Program-made: the position numbers and the translations under genes
Assembly (NCBI GenBank): GCA_021813875.1
Contig: JAKAJF010000003.1
Location: 1-24,142 of the forward strand
Length of the DNA stretch: 24,142 nucleotides
Source: a bacterium
GTDB lineage: Bacteria; Patescibacteriota; Patescibacteriia; Patescibacteriales; JAKAJF01
Direction of reading: 5' to 3'
Part shown: positions 1-8,790 of the stretch, one piece after another
Layout: the number at the start of each line of letters is the position of its first letter
Position numbering within the stretch: the first letter of the stretch is position 1
The notes under the pieces: model-generated
What the model was told of the DNA's origin: nothing
Databases searched by the model: none
The model's input: only the letters and a program-made list of their open reading frames with translations

Positions 1-3000
1 GGCCGAGAGGAAGCTATCAGTGGTCAAGGAAGCCTTACTGATGCCAAGCAAGAGCTCGATGGCTTCTGCCTCTTTCTTCTTAGTCTTCTTAGTCTCAGTA
101 TTAGCCTTGTCAAAAACACCTCTCTCGACGATCTCACCCGGCAGCAGCTCGGTATCTCCGGAGGCGGTGATATAGGCGCGGGAGAACATCTGCCTGGCGA
201 TGATCTCGATATGCTTGTCGTTCAAAGGCTGGCCCTGGGAAGAATAGACATACTGGATCTCTTTGATGATATATTTCTGAGTTTCGAGCTTGCCTTTTAA
301 CTCATACAACTGCTGCAGGTCGATGCTGCCCTCAGTGAGCTGATCGCCTTTCTCGACCATCTGGCCGTCTTTGACCAGGATGTGGAAGCCTTTGGGAATG
401 ATGAATTCTTTGACCTTCTCGACGGGAGTGGAAACTTTGACGTATTTCTCCTCTATCTTGACCGTCCCGCCGTTCTTGGCCTTGATCGCCTTACCGGCGA
501 TGGTGAAAAGCTTATCGCCGTCCTTGATGGTCTCGCCGTCCTTAACGGCTAATTTGGGCTTGGCCTCTTCGGTGTTTTCAAGCTCTTCCTTCAAACCTTC
601 GGCGAAATAATACTTGTCGGAATCTGCCCCTTGGTAATGGATTTTCAAGATCTTCACCTGGGTGTTATTGACCAGGATCTCTCCGGTTTCGTCCTCGATG
701 GTCCGCTGGGAAGATTCGATCTTGACCTTGCCGGAGACATCGGCGATGAACGCTTTCCTTTTCGGAGGACGGGCCTCAAAAATTTCTTCGACCCTCGGCA
801 GACCCTGGGTGATATCTTCACTGCCGGCCACACCGCCGGTATGGAAGGTCCTCATGGTCAGCTGGGTGCCAGGTTCGCCGATGGATTGGGCGGCGATGAT
901 GCCGGCGGCCGTACCGATCTTGACCGGCTTATTATAACCAAGATCATAACCGTAGCATTTGACGCAGACGCCGCGGTTCATCTTACAGCTTAAGACCGAC
1001 CTGATGCGGACTTCTTCGATATCTTCGCTGGAGATCCTTTCAATCACCTCTTCAGTGACCAATTCGCCGGCCTCGAGCAGAACCTTGCCTTTCTTATTCT
1101 TCAGATCGCTTGCCAGGTAGCGGCCGACGATCCTCTTCATGATGTCATAACCCATCTCGTCACTTTCTTTCTTGGTGATCAAGAAGCCTTCGTGGTCGCC
1201 GCAATCATCCTTGATGATCATAACGTCCTGGGAAACATCGACCAGGCGCCTGGTCAGGTAGCCGGCGTTAGCCGTCCTCAAGGCGGTGTCGGAAAGACCT
1301 TTTCTGGTAGCGTGGGTGGAAATGAAATATTCGAGCACTCCGAAGCCTTTCTTGAAGTTTCCTTTGACCGGCAGCTCGATGATGTCTCCGGAAGGCGAGG
1401 TCACCAAGCCTTTCATGCCCAGGATCTGGGTCAGCTGGGTCCAGCTTCCGCGAGCGCCCGATTCGATCATGGAATAGACAGGTCCGTTATACGGCAAACC
1501 TTTTTTGCAGATATCGGTGACTTTATCTTTGACGTTGGTCCAGAGCTCGATGACCTTGCCGTATCTCTCGCTATCGGTCAAGAGGCCTTCCTCATACTGC
1601 TCCTGGATCTTCTCGACCATCTGGCTGGCCTCATCGATCAATTCGTCCTTGGCCGCGAATTCGGGAAGGTCGCCCATGCCCCAGGAAAGACCGGATTTTG
1701 TGATGAATTCAAAGCTCTTCCTCTTGAGCTCGTCCAAAAATTGGACCGTCCTCTCTTCGCCGTAATGCCGTAAGCATTCTTTGACCAAGTTCTTCAGCTT
1801 GCCTTTGCCGACGACTTCGTTGACGAAGCGCAATTTCTCCGGAAGGATCTCGTTGAAGATGATCCTGCCGACGGTGGTCTTGACCAGTTCGGCCTTGTTC
1901 TTCTGGCCCATCCTGACCTTGATAGTGTCCTGCAATTTGATATGACCGGTCTCATAAGCGAAGCGGGCTACGACGGGTGAATAAAAATATTTTAATTTCT
2001 TCTCGTCAATCTCTTCCTTCTGGCCTTCGCTGGTCATATAGAAGCTGCCCCAGACGATGTCTTGGCTCGGTGCCACGACCGGATCGCCGGTGGCCGGCTT
2101 CAATAAGTTATGGGAAGACAGCATGATGTCCCTGGCCTCGGCGATAGCCTCAGTGGTCAAAGGCACGTGGACGGCCATCTGGTCTCCGTCGAAATCGGCG
2201 TTGAAAGCGGTACAGACGAGCGGATGGATCTGGATGGCCTTACCTTCGATCAGGATCGGCTTGAAGGCCTGGATGCCGAGACGATGCAGGGTCGGAGCGC
2301 GGTTCAGCAATACATAGGCGTCCTTGATGATATCTTCCAAGATATCCCAGACCTTATCATTGCCGGTCTCGATGAAACGGGAGGCGCTCCTGACATTATG
2401 GACGATCTCCTGGCTGATCAATTTGGAGATGACAAAGGGCTTGAAGAGTTCCAGGGCCATGGTCTTCGGCAAACCGCACTGGTCCAGGTTCAATTTCGGA
2501 TTGACGACGATGACGCTGCGGCCGGAGTAGTCGATCCTTTTGCCCAAGAGGTTCTGGCGGAAGCGGCCTTGTTTTCCCTTCAAGGAATCAGCCAAGGATT
2601 TGAGCATCCTCTTCTGTCCCGTCGAAGCGGCCACGGTCTTCGAATGTCTGGCCGAATTATCGATCAAGGCGTCGACCGCTTCCTGGAGCATCCTTTTTTC
2701 GTTGCGGCAGATGACCTCCGGAGCATTGAGTTCGATCAGTTGCTTCAGACGGTTGTTGCGGTTGATGACGCGGCGGTAAAGGTCGTTCAAGTCGGAAGTC
2801 GCGAAACGGCCGCCATCCAGAGCCACCATCGGCCTCAGATCGGGCGGGATGACCGGGATGACCGAGAAGATCATCCATTCCGGACGGATATTGTTCGACA
2901 ACAGGCTCTTGCAGAGCTTCAGGCGGCGGATCAATTTATCCTTCTTGGAATCGACCGCCGTCTCCAGATCCTTCTCCAGATTTTTGATCAATTTTTCCAG

Positions 3001-3804
3001 ATCGATCTTTTCCAAGAGCTTACTGATAGCTTCGGCGCCGATGCCGGCTTCGAAGATGTGGCCGTATTTCAAACTTAGATTCTGATAAGCGCCCTCGGAA
3101 ATGATGACCATCGGCTTCAGGTCCTTGAGCTCCTTCTGGGCCTGATCGAAGGCCTGGCTTAAAGTCTCCAACTTTTCATCCCTGATCTTGGCCAAAGCTT
3201 CCAGCTCTTCGTTCACACCCTCTTCAATCTCCTCCTCTTCGACCCCTTTTTCCTTAAGTTTACCCTTCTTGCCTTTGATCTCGCCGGCTTGGCGGGTAAA
3301 GTCGGATTCGATACTTTTCTTCTTGCTCTTGTATTCCTGCTTGATCTGTTCGATAGTGGCTTGTTTCAGGTCTTCATTGACGTCCGTGATGACGAAACTG
3401 GCGAAATAGATGACCTTTTCCAAGGCTTGCATAGGCAGATCGAGCATCAAGCCGATCTTCGAGGAAGTGCCTCTCAAGAACCAGATATGGGAGACCGGTG
3501 ATTCCAATTTGATATGGCCCATGCGCTCTCTCCTGACCATGCTATGGGTGACTTCCACGCCGCATTTGTCACAAACGATGCCTTTATAGCGGATCTTCTT
3601 ATATTTACCGCAGTAACATTCCCAATCTTTGGAAGGCCCGAAGATGCGCTCGCAGAAGAGCCCGTCCTTCTCCGGCTTCTGAGTGCGGTAATTGATGGTT
3701 TCCGGACGCGTCACCTCGCCGTGCGACCAGGAAAGGATCTCCTCGGGCGAAGCCAGTTTGAGCTTGATGGCGTCGAAATCCGTGGTTTTTATAGGATTAA
3801 GCAT
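1..3804 (-). CDS. rpoC: RNA polymerase subunit beta' (3' end cut by window edge)
   Basis: This is the largest subunit of RNA polymerase, which carries the catalytic magnesium site. The first 1268 codons are present; the frame is still open at base 1, where it reads TDSFLSA, a conserved stretch close to the RpoC C-terminus, so only a short tail is probably missing. Zinc site 1 is C63, C65, C78 and C81. The catalytic NADFDGD motif is at about residues 535-541 (bases 2182-2202), and a second Cys cluster (SCKMNRGVCVKC) lies near base 970. The catalytic motif sits about 75 residues later than in E. coli, partly because of a Lys/Glu-rich, probably coiled-coil insertion at about residues 155-215. 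The start is ATG at 3804, giving MLNPIKTTDFDAIK, a normal RpoC beginning. Only 27 AT-rich bases separate it from the rpoB stop and I see no Shine-Dalgarno, so co-transcription with rpoB is likely. Confidence 0.98.
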   Translation of the reverse strand, partial: MLNPIKTTDFDAIKLKLASPEEILSWSHGEVTRPETINYRTQKPEKDGLFCERIFGPSKDWECYCGKYKKIRYKGIVCDKCGVEVTHSMVRRERMGHIKLESPVSHIWFLRGTSSKIGLMLDLPMQALEKVIYFASFVITDVNEDLKQATIEQIKQEYKSKKKSIESDFTRQAGEIKGKKGKLKEKGVEEEEIEEGVNEELEALAKIRDEKLETLSQAFDQAQKELKDLKPMVIISEGAYQNLSLKYGHIFEAGIGAEAISKLLEKIDLEKLIKNLEKDLETAVDSKKDKLIRRLKLCKSLLSNNIRPEWMIFSVIPVIPPDLRPMVALDGGRFATSDLNDLYRRVINRNNRLKQLIELNAPEVICRNEKRMLQEAVDALIDNSARHSKTVAASTGQKRMLKSLADSLKGKQGRFRQNLLGKRIDYSGRSVIVVNPKLNLDQCGLPKTMALELFKPFVISKLISQEIVHNVRSASRFIETGNDKVWDILEDIIKDAYVLLNRAPTLHRLGIQAFKPILIEGKAIQIHPLVCTAFNADFDGDQMAVHVPLTTEAIAEARDIMLSSHNLLKPATGDPVVAPSQDIVWGSFYMTSEGQKEEIDEKKLKYFYSPVVARFAYETGHIKLQDTIKVRMGQKNKAELVKTTVGRIIFNEILPEKLRFVNEVVGKGKLKNLVKECLRHYGEERTVQFLDELKRKSFEFITKSGLSWGMGDLPEFAAKDELIDEASQMVEKIQEQYEEGLLTDSERYGKVIELWTNVKDKVTDICKKGLPYNGPVYSMIESGARGSWTQLTQILGMKGLVTSPSGDIIELPVKGNFKKGFGVLEYFISTHATRKGLSDTALRTANAGYLTRRLVDVSQDVMIIKDDCGDHEGFLITKKESDEMGYDIMKRIVGRYLASDLKNKKGKVLLEAGELVTEEVIERISSEDIEEVRIRSVLSCKMNRGVCVKCYGYDLGYNKPVKIGTAAGIIAAQSIGEPGTQLTMRTFHTGGVAGSEDITQGLPRVEEIFEARPPKRKAFIADVSGKVKIESSQRTIEDETGEILVNNTQVKILKIHYQGADSDKYYFAEGLKEELENTEEAKPKLAVKDGETIKDGDKLFTIAGKAIKAKNGGTVKIEEKYVKVSTPVEKVKEFIIPKGFHILVKDGQMVEKGDQLTEGSIDLQQLYELKGKLETQKYIIKEIQYVYSSQGQPLNDKHIEIIARQMFSRAYITASGDTELLPGEIVERGVFDKANTETKKTKKKEAEAIELLLGISKASLTTDSFLSA

Positions 3805-3831
3805 ATGTTATATAATAAAATAATTAATTGG

Positions 3832-6800
3832 TTAAAGTTTCTTGCTCTTCTTATCTTCAGCTTCCGTTTCAGCCTTTTCTTCTCCGCCCAAGAGTTCGAC
3901 ATCGAGGCCCAGGCCTTTCAATTCCCTCACCAAGACGTTGAAAGATTCCGGAACGTTCAACTTCCTGATCGGTTCGCCCTTGATGATGGATTCATAAGCC
4001 TTGCTCCTTCCTGGAACGTCGTCGGATTTGATAGTCAGGATTTCCTGCAAGGAATGGGCGGAGCCGTAAGCTTCCAGGGCCCAGACTTCCATCTCGCCGA
4101 ACCTCTGGCCGCCGAACTGGGCCTTGCCGCCCAAAGGCTGCTGGGTGATCAAGGAGTAAGGACCGATGGAACGTTGATGGATCTTGTCTTCGACCATGTG
4201 GTTCAATTTCAACATGTATTTATAGCCGATAGTGACCTTGTTGTCGTAAGCCTCGCCGGTCTTGCCGTTATACAGAGCCACCTTGCCGTCCTCCGGGAAG
4301 CCGGCTCTCTTAAGCTCGCCCTTGATATCCGCTTCCGAGATGCCGTTCAAAGGAGGAGTGACTACTTTGTAATTCAATTTATGGGCAGCCAAGCCTAAAT
4401 GGGTCTCCAAGACCTGGCCCAGGTTCATGCGGGAGATGATGCCCAGCGGCGAAAGGATGATGTCGATCGGGGTGCCGTCGGCCGTGAAAGGCATGTCCTC
4501 GACCGGTACGATCTTGGAGACGACGCCTTTGTTGCCGTGGCGGCCGGCCATCTTGTCGCCGGCCTGGATCTTGCGCAGATTGGCGACCGAGACCTGGATG
4601 GACTTGATGACGCCGGCGGCCAGCTTATCACCTTCTTCACGGGAGAAAATCTTGACGTCGATGACTTTGCCGTGTTCGCCGTGTTCGAGATAAAGGGAGG
4701 AGTCGCGAACATCCTTGGCTTTTTCACCGAAGATAGCGCGCAGCAATTTCTCTTCGGCCGAGAGTTCGGTCTCGCCCTTAGGAGTGATCTTGCCGACCAG
4801 GATATCGCCCGAAGAGACTTCGGCGCCGATGCGCACGATACCTTCCTCATCCAGATCCTTCAATTTCTCTTCGCCGATATTGGGGATATCGTTGGTGACG
4901 ACTTCCGGGCCGAGCTTGGTGTCGCGTACATCGATCGTATAATCCTCGATGTGTATGGAAGAATAAGTATCTTTCTGGACCAATCTTTCGGAAATGATGA
5001 TGGCATCTTCATAATTGAAGCCCTCCCAGGTCATGAAGGCCACCAGGACATTCTTGCCCAAGGCCAGCTCGCCCTTATCGATGGCTGAAGAGTCGGTCAG
5101 GCCCTGGCCGCGTTTGACCTTGTCACCCTTATTGATGATCGGCCTCTGGTTGATGCAGGTCGAGGCGTTGGATCTTAAAAATTTTGTCAAAGCATAAGAG
5201 CGGGTCTTGCCTTCCTTGTTCTTGATGACGATGGAAGAGCCGTCCACCTTGACGACTTCCCCATCTTCCTCGGCCAGGATGACATGGCCCGAATCCTTGG
5301 CGGCGCGGGCCTCGATGCCGGTGCCGACGATCGGAGCTTCGCTCGTGATCAAAGGCACGGCCTGCCTCTGCATGTTCGTGCCCATCAGGGCTCTCTGGCC
5401 GTCATCATGTTCCATGAAGGGGATCATGGCCGTGGCTACGGAAATGATCTGGTAGGCCGCCACGCCGAAGAAATCGATCTTGGAGACGTCTTCCGTCCAA
5501 GGCTTGCCGTATTTCCTAACTTCGCATTTTTCCACCAGAAAGTAGCCATGCTCGTCGATCGGGGTGGTGGCGGCGGTGGTGATATATTTCTCCTCTTCGA
5601 AAGCGTCGAGATAGATGATTTCATCGGTGACCACCGGCTTGATCGGAATCAGAACGTGGCGGGCGACTTTCTCCTCAAGCTCCTTGGCTTTTTTAGCGTC
5701 GATCAGCTCGCCGGCGGCCATGATCTTTTTGCCGACCTTGTCGCCCTTGTTCTCATAAATATCCTCCCGGGTAATCTTGTCCAAAGTATACTTGGCCTCG
5801 TTCGGCACGTCGTGCAGGACCCTTCGGTAAGGAGCTTCCAGAAAGCCGTAATTATTGAGCCTCGAAAAGCTGGCCATGTGACCGACCAGACCGATGTTCG
5901 GGCCTTCGGGAGTGGCGATCGGACAGATGCGGCCGTAGTGGGTGGTATGGACGTCACGCACGTCGAAGCCGGCCCGTTCGCGGGTCAGGCCGCCGGGGCC
6001 CATGGCTGACAAGCGTCGCTTGTGCTCCAATTCGGCCAGCGGGTTGGTCTGGTCCATGAACTGGGAAAGCTGGGAAGACATGAAGAATTCCTTGACGACG
6101 CCGATAACCGGCCGGGCATTGATCAATTTGTTGGGGGTCAGGGAGGCGATGTCAGCGGTGCTCATCCTATCTTTGATGATCCTTTCCATACGGGCCAGAC
6201 CGACGCGGAATTTGTTCTGGATCAACTCGCCGATGGCGCGCACGCGGCGGTTGCCGAGATGGTCGATATCGTCTTCCTGCTCCTGGGTGATGTTCAGCCT
6301 GATGACTTCTCGGATGACGGCGATCAGGTCCTCACGCCTGAAGATCCTGGTTTCTTTATTATTGGGTATGTCAAAGCCGAATTTGCGGTTCAATTTATAG
6401 CGGCCAACCCGGTCGAAGTCATAACGATCGAACCTGAAGAACATGGAATGGATGAGTTGGCGGGCATTGTCGGTAGTGACCAAGTCTCCCGGCCTGATCC
6501 TCTTATAGACCTCCATCAAGCCGTCGGCCTCGTTCTTGGCGGCGTCCTTGGCGATGGTGGCGGAAATATAGTTGGTATCTTCGTTGGTGATGTCAACATC
6601 TTTGAAAAGCTCCAGAATCTCCTCGTCGGTCGAATATCCGAAGGCCCTCAATAAGGAGGTGATGGCCACCTTTCTCTTGCGGTCGATCCTGACCCAGACG
6701 ACCTTGTTGGTGTCGGTCTCGATCTCAAGCCAGGCCCCGCGGTTCGGGATGATCTTGGCGCCGTAATACTTCTTGCCCTTCAAAAATTCGGAAGTGAAGA

Positions 6801-7245
6801 TGACGCCGGCGCTCCTGATCAACTGGGAGACGACGACTCTTTCGATGCCGTTGACGATGAAAGTGCCGTTCTTGGTCATCAGGGGGAAATCGCCCAAGAA
6901 GACCTCCTGGGTGGTGGTCTGGCCGGTCTTCTTGTTGACCAGCTTGACGTTGACCCTCAAAGGCGCTTCATAAGTGATATTTTTGGCCTTGCTTTCGGCC
7001 TCGTTGAATTTCGGTTCGTCCAAGTAATAATCGGTGAAATAGAGCTCCAGGTCGCGGCCGATAAAATCGGTGATCGGCGAAATCTCGTCAAAAAGATCAG
7101 CCAAGCCTTCTTTCAAGAACCAATTATAAGAATCTTTTTGGATCTCGATCAGGTCGGGCATGGGAATAGCCTCATGCGACGGCACAAAATATTTTCGCCC
7201 CCCCATAAATTTATAATCTTGATCTACGCTAGTTTTAGGATTCAT
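3832..7245 (-). CDS. rpoB: RNA polymerase subunit beta
   Basis: This 1137-residue protein is the beta subunit of RNA polymerase and pairs with RpoC to form the active centre and rifampicin pocket. Recognisable blocks in order are GTFIVNGIERVVVSQLIRS (about 127-145), the rifampicin region SSQLSQFMDQTNPLAELEH (about 390-408) followed by KRRLSAMGPGG, then ATPEGPNIGLV (about 444-454), GFNYEDAIIISERL, and GDKMAGRHGNKG. The residues equivalent to E. coli D516, H526 and S531 are the usual ones, so no classic resistance substitution is visible; the L533 position is Met. It is about 200 residues shorter than the E. coli protein, so the large proteobacterial inserts are absent. The C-terminus ends in a charged Glu/Lys tail. 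The start at 7245 lacks a Shine-Dalgarno, and Met14 (base 7206) is a possible alternative start. It is preceded by a long structured leader. Confidence 0.98.
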   Translation of the reverse strand: MNPKTSVDQDYKFMGGRKYFVPSHEAIPMPDLIEIQKDSYNWFLKEGLADLFDEISPITDFIGRDLELYFTDYYLDEPKFNEAESKAKNITYEAPLRVNVKLVNKKTGQTTTQEVFLGDFPLMTKNGTFIVNGIERVVVSQLIRSAGVIFTSEFLKGKKYYGAKIIPNRGAWLEIETDTNKVVWVRIDRKRKVAITSLLRAFGYSTDEEILELFKDVDITNEDTNYISATIAKDAAKNEADGLMEVYKRIRPGDLVTTDNARQLIHSMFFRFDRYDFDRVGRYKLNRKFGFDIPNNKETRIFRREDLIAVIREVIRLNITQEQEDDIDHLGNRRVRAIGELIQNKFRVGLARMERIIKDRMSTADIASLTPNKLINARPVIGVVKEFFMSSQLSQFMDQTNPLAELEHKRRLSAMGPGGLTRERAGFDVRDVHTTHYGRICPIATPEGPNIGLVGHMASFSRLNNYGFLEAPYRRVLHDVPNEAKYTLDKITREDIYENKGDKVGKKIMAAGELIDAKKAKELEEKVARHVLIPIKPVVTDEIIYLDAFEEEKYITTAATTPIDEHGYFLVEKCEVRKYGKPWTEDVSKIDFFGVAAYQIISVATAMIPFMEHDDGQRALMGTNMQRQAVPLITSEAPIVGTGIEARAAKDSGHVILAEEDGEVVKVDGSSIVIKNKEGKTRSYALTKFLRSNASTCINQRPIINKGDKVKRGQGLTDSSAIDKGELALGKNVLVAFMTWEGFNYEDAIIISERLVQKDTYSSIHIEDYTIDVRDTKLGPEVVTNDIPNIGEEKLKDLDEEGIVRIGAEVSSGDILVGKITPKGETELSAEEKLLRAIFGEKAKDVRDSSLYLEHGEHGKVIDVKIFSREEGDKLAAGVIKSIQVSVANLRKIQAGDKMAGRHGNKGVVSKIVPVEDMPFTADGTPIDIILSPLGIISRMNLGQVLETHLGLAAHKLNYKVVTPPLNGISEADIKGELKRAGFPEDGKVALYNGKTGEAYDNKVTIGYKYMLKLNHMVEDKIHQRSIGPYSLITQQPLGGKAQFGGQRFGEMEVWALEAYGSAHSLQEILTIKSDDVPGRSKAYESIIKGEPIRKLNVPESFNVLVRELKGLGLDVELLGGEEKAETEAEDKKSKKL

Positions 7246-7257
7246 ATATTTAAAGAC

Positions 7258-7290
7258 AAAAAAATCTCAACCCCTTTTTCTTGGCTTGAG
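7258..7290 (-). terminator. Terminator-like hairpin just before rpoB
   Basis: On the minus strand CTCAA (7290-7286) can pair with TTGAG (7270-7266), with two further C-G pairs inside, followed by A and seven T residues (7264-7258). It ends only about 12 nt before the rpoB start codon. The stem is short, so it may be a weak terminator or attenuator, or a translation-controlling hairpin. A further small stem (CCCTC/GAGGG, 7296-7318) lies just upstream of it in the transcript. Confidence 0.35.
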
Positions 7291-7359
7291 TTTTTCCCTC
7301 CGCCGCTAAGCGAGAGGGCAAAAATATTAAATTAAAGAAGGTAAGCAACCACTTATTTA

Positions 7360-7412
7360 AAAAAAATAAAAAACGGTCAAGTAACTTTTGGTCTTTTAGA
7401 CTTACCGTTTTG
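7360..7412 (-). terminator. Intrinsic-terminator-like hairpin inside the rpoB leader
   Basis: On the minus strand AAAACGGTAAG (7412-7402) pairs with CTTGACCGTTTT (7382-7371) through about 11 base pairs with one bulged base. It is followed directly by a long T-rich run (7374-7360, broken by one A). It lies between the predicted rpoB promoter and the rpoB start, about 95 nt into the transcript, so it looks like an attenuator rather than the end of a gene. If the upstream promoter is not the rpoB promoter, it could instead terminate a short RNA. Confidence 0.6.
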
Positions 7413-7514
7413 TTTCCATTTATGATGAAAATGGGAATAAAAATAAGTACCTTCGCCAGCCGGTTCACAGCCGTAATGAGCGGAACAAAAAAATATCCTT
7501 AAAAATCTTGTTTA

Positions 7515-7543
7515 ATATTAACAGTTATGATAAGGATTGTCAA
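7515..7543 (-). promoter_or_regulatory. Promoter of the rpoBC operon with a leader of about 260 nt
   Basis: The minus strand carries TTGACA (7543-7538), a 17-nt spacer and TAATAT (7520-7515), with TG one base before the -10 (extended -10). The predicted transcript starts near 7508, leaving about 262 nt before the rpoB ATG. No convincing gene lies in 7246-7684; the stretch holds this promoter, the two terminator-like hairpins and an upstream AT-rich part. The leader also contains the directly repeated hexamer CGGCTG near 7458-7472. Confidence 0.7.
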
Positions 7544-7684
7544 GAGTTAAAGCAAATTTTTAAAAAACATGCAAGTGGCTATTTTTAAACTCTAAAAAAT
7601 GGCCAATCTAAGCTTAAAAATATTCTTGACTCATCGGCCCGGCCGAAAAGGCGGATGACGCTTATCCACAATCGAATTCAAGGA

Positions 7685-8677
7685 TCAATCTTTCATCCAG
7701 CCACTGGCGAGCCTGACAATCTTACTGATACCGCCACGGTTGACCAATTCCAAGAAAAGCGAAGTCCAGGAAGAGATCTGAAAGGCGGCCAGGGCCGCGC
7801 CTACCAAGACGACCACCGCCAAAAGGACCAGGAAAGCTAAGAAGGCCACGATCCAGAAAGCGGCCAGGGAAATGAGCTTATAAAGAAGCAGAGCGGAAAA
7901 GACGAAAGGCAGGGCTAAGATGAAGACCACTACCACCAAGCCAAGCCCGATGATGAAATTGATGAAAAAAAGGATGAAAGCCATCTCCAGACTGACAAGC
8001 CAGTTCTTCTTAAAGAGCTTCCAGCCGGCCTTGAGAGAGTCGCAGAATCTTTCGCCCTTGAGGACGTTATAAGCGATAGAATATTTGATGATGAAGGAAA
8101 TGGCCAGAATCAGGGCCATGAAAATGGTAAAGGCGATGATATAAAGCAGATTGCCGGCCCAGGCGTTGGCGTGCGAAGCTCCTAAGATGAGCGGCAGGCC
8201 CACTATCAGAAAAGTGAGGAAAATCGCGATCTTATAGGTGATATTCAGGCCCAAGACCGCCCAGAATTTCTTGATGCCGGTCTCGACGCCGCCCTTAAAA
8301 TCACATCTTTTCCTCCCGGTGGCGCAGGCGGAATTGTTCACTAAAGCGATCTGGGAGACCACGGTCAGCCAGATCAGGAAACCGGCCAGCGCCAGGATAA
8401 TGAGGCCGAGCACCAGGAGCATGACCAAGGAGAGGGTGTTTTCGCGCATGAGCAGGCCTAGATTAGCGAAAGCTTGGCGGCTGAAAAGTCCGGTCGCGGC
8501 CACGGTCGACCAGGCAGGCAGGACCGCCGGCCCGGTTTCTCCGGTGATGCCGCGGAGCAAAATTTCATATTCTCCGCCATTCCCCAGGAGGGCGGCGAAG
8601 ATCCCGAAGAACCACAAGTATTTATTGGTCCAGGTGATCTTCCAGGCTTGCTTAAGAATATTGCGATAGAGTGGCAT
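7685..8677 (-). CDS. Multi-pass membrane protein of unknown function
   Basis: This 330-residue protein is dominated by hydrophobic segments. Probable membrane spans lie at about residues 18-33, 82-108, 142-166, 174-202, 228-262 (long, perhaps two) and 264-300 (perhaps two). The N-terminus (NILKQAWKITWTNKYLWFFG) and the internal SLKAGWKLFKKNWL, where a Trp/Lys-rich amphipathic stretch precedes a span, resemble poorly characterised integral membrane proteins related to the glycerophosphodiesterase membrane-domain group. That resemblance is only from memory of pattern, and no enzymatic motif is visible. The start at 8677 is supported by a full AAGGAGGT (8691-8684) six bases upstream. It lies downstream of ftsH but has its own strong promoter, so it can be expressed independently. 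Confidence 0.85.
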   Translation of the reverse strand: MPLYRNILKQAWKITWTNKYLWFFGIFAALLGNGGEYEILLRGITGETGPAVLPAWSTVAATGLFSRQAFANLGLLMRENTLSLVMLLVLGLIILALAGFLIWLTVVSQIALVNNSACATGRKRCDFKGGVETGIKKFWAVLGLNITYKIAIFLTFLIVGLPLILGASHANAWAGNLLYIIAFTIFMALILAISFIIKYSIAYNVLKGERFCDSLKAGWKLFKKNWLVSLEMAFILFFINFIIGLGLVVVVFILALPFVFSALLLYKLISLAAFWIVAFLAFLVLLAVVVLVGAALAAFQISSWTSLFLELVNRGGISKIVRLASGWMKD

Positions 8678-8761
8678 ATTTTTACCTCCTTGCCCGTCCC
8701 GTTTTCCGGCCGGGCCGTCTCCCGCGCGAAGCGGAAATTATTAATATGTTAGCTTGTTGAT

Positions 8762-8790
8762 ATTATAACACATCTGGAAGGAGGTGTTAA
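8762..8790 (-). promoter_or_regulatory. Promoter overlapping the ftsH stop codon
   Basis: The minus strand reads TTAACA (8790-8785), a 17-nt spacer and a perfect TATAAT (8767-8762), with TG one base before the -10. The TAA of the ftsH stop codon is part of the -35 hexamer. The predicted start near 8755 gives a leader of about 78 nt for the membrane-protein gene; that leader has a GC-rich stem (CCGC-TTCG region, around 8720-8732) before the ribosome binding site. Confidence 0.7.

Noticed and set aside
2110..3078. Long plus-strand open frame (322 codons) opposite rpoC
   Set aside because: It is fully antisense to conserved RpoC sequence, including the region before the catalytic motif. It has no ribosome site, and its composition reflects the complementary codons.
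3514..5088. Two consecutive plus-strand open frames (294 and 229 codons) opposite rpoB and the start of rpoC
   Set aside because: Both are mirror images of conserved RpoB/RpoC coding sequence and show no start signal or recognisable protein.
7250..7468. Minus-strand open frame of 72 codons in the rpoB leader
   Set aside because: It crosses the terminator-like hairpin, has no ribosome site and its sequence looks like translated AT-rich leader DNA. A leader peptide cannot be excluded, but nothing supports it.
7430..7508. Resemblance of the rpoB leader to the ribosomal L10 leader motif
   Set aside because: Only a few bases (CGGCTGGCGAAGG) recall that element, the downstream gene is not rplJ, and the expected paired regions could not be placed.
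7246..7684. tRNA or other known RNA gene in the longest gaps (here and in 11972-12629)
   Set aside because: No T-loop consensus, CCA end or cloverleaf pairing could be found on either strand.
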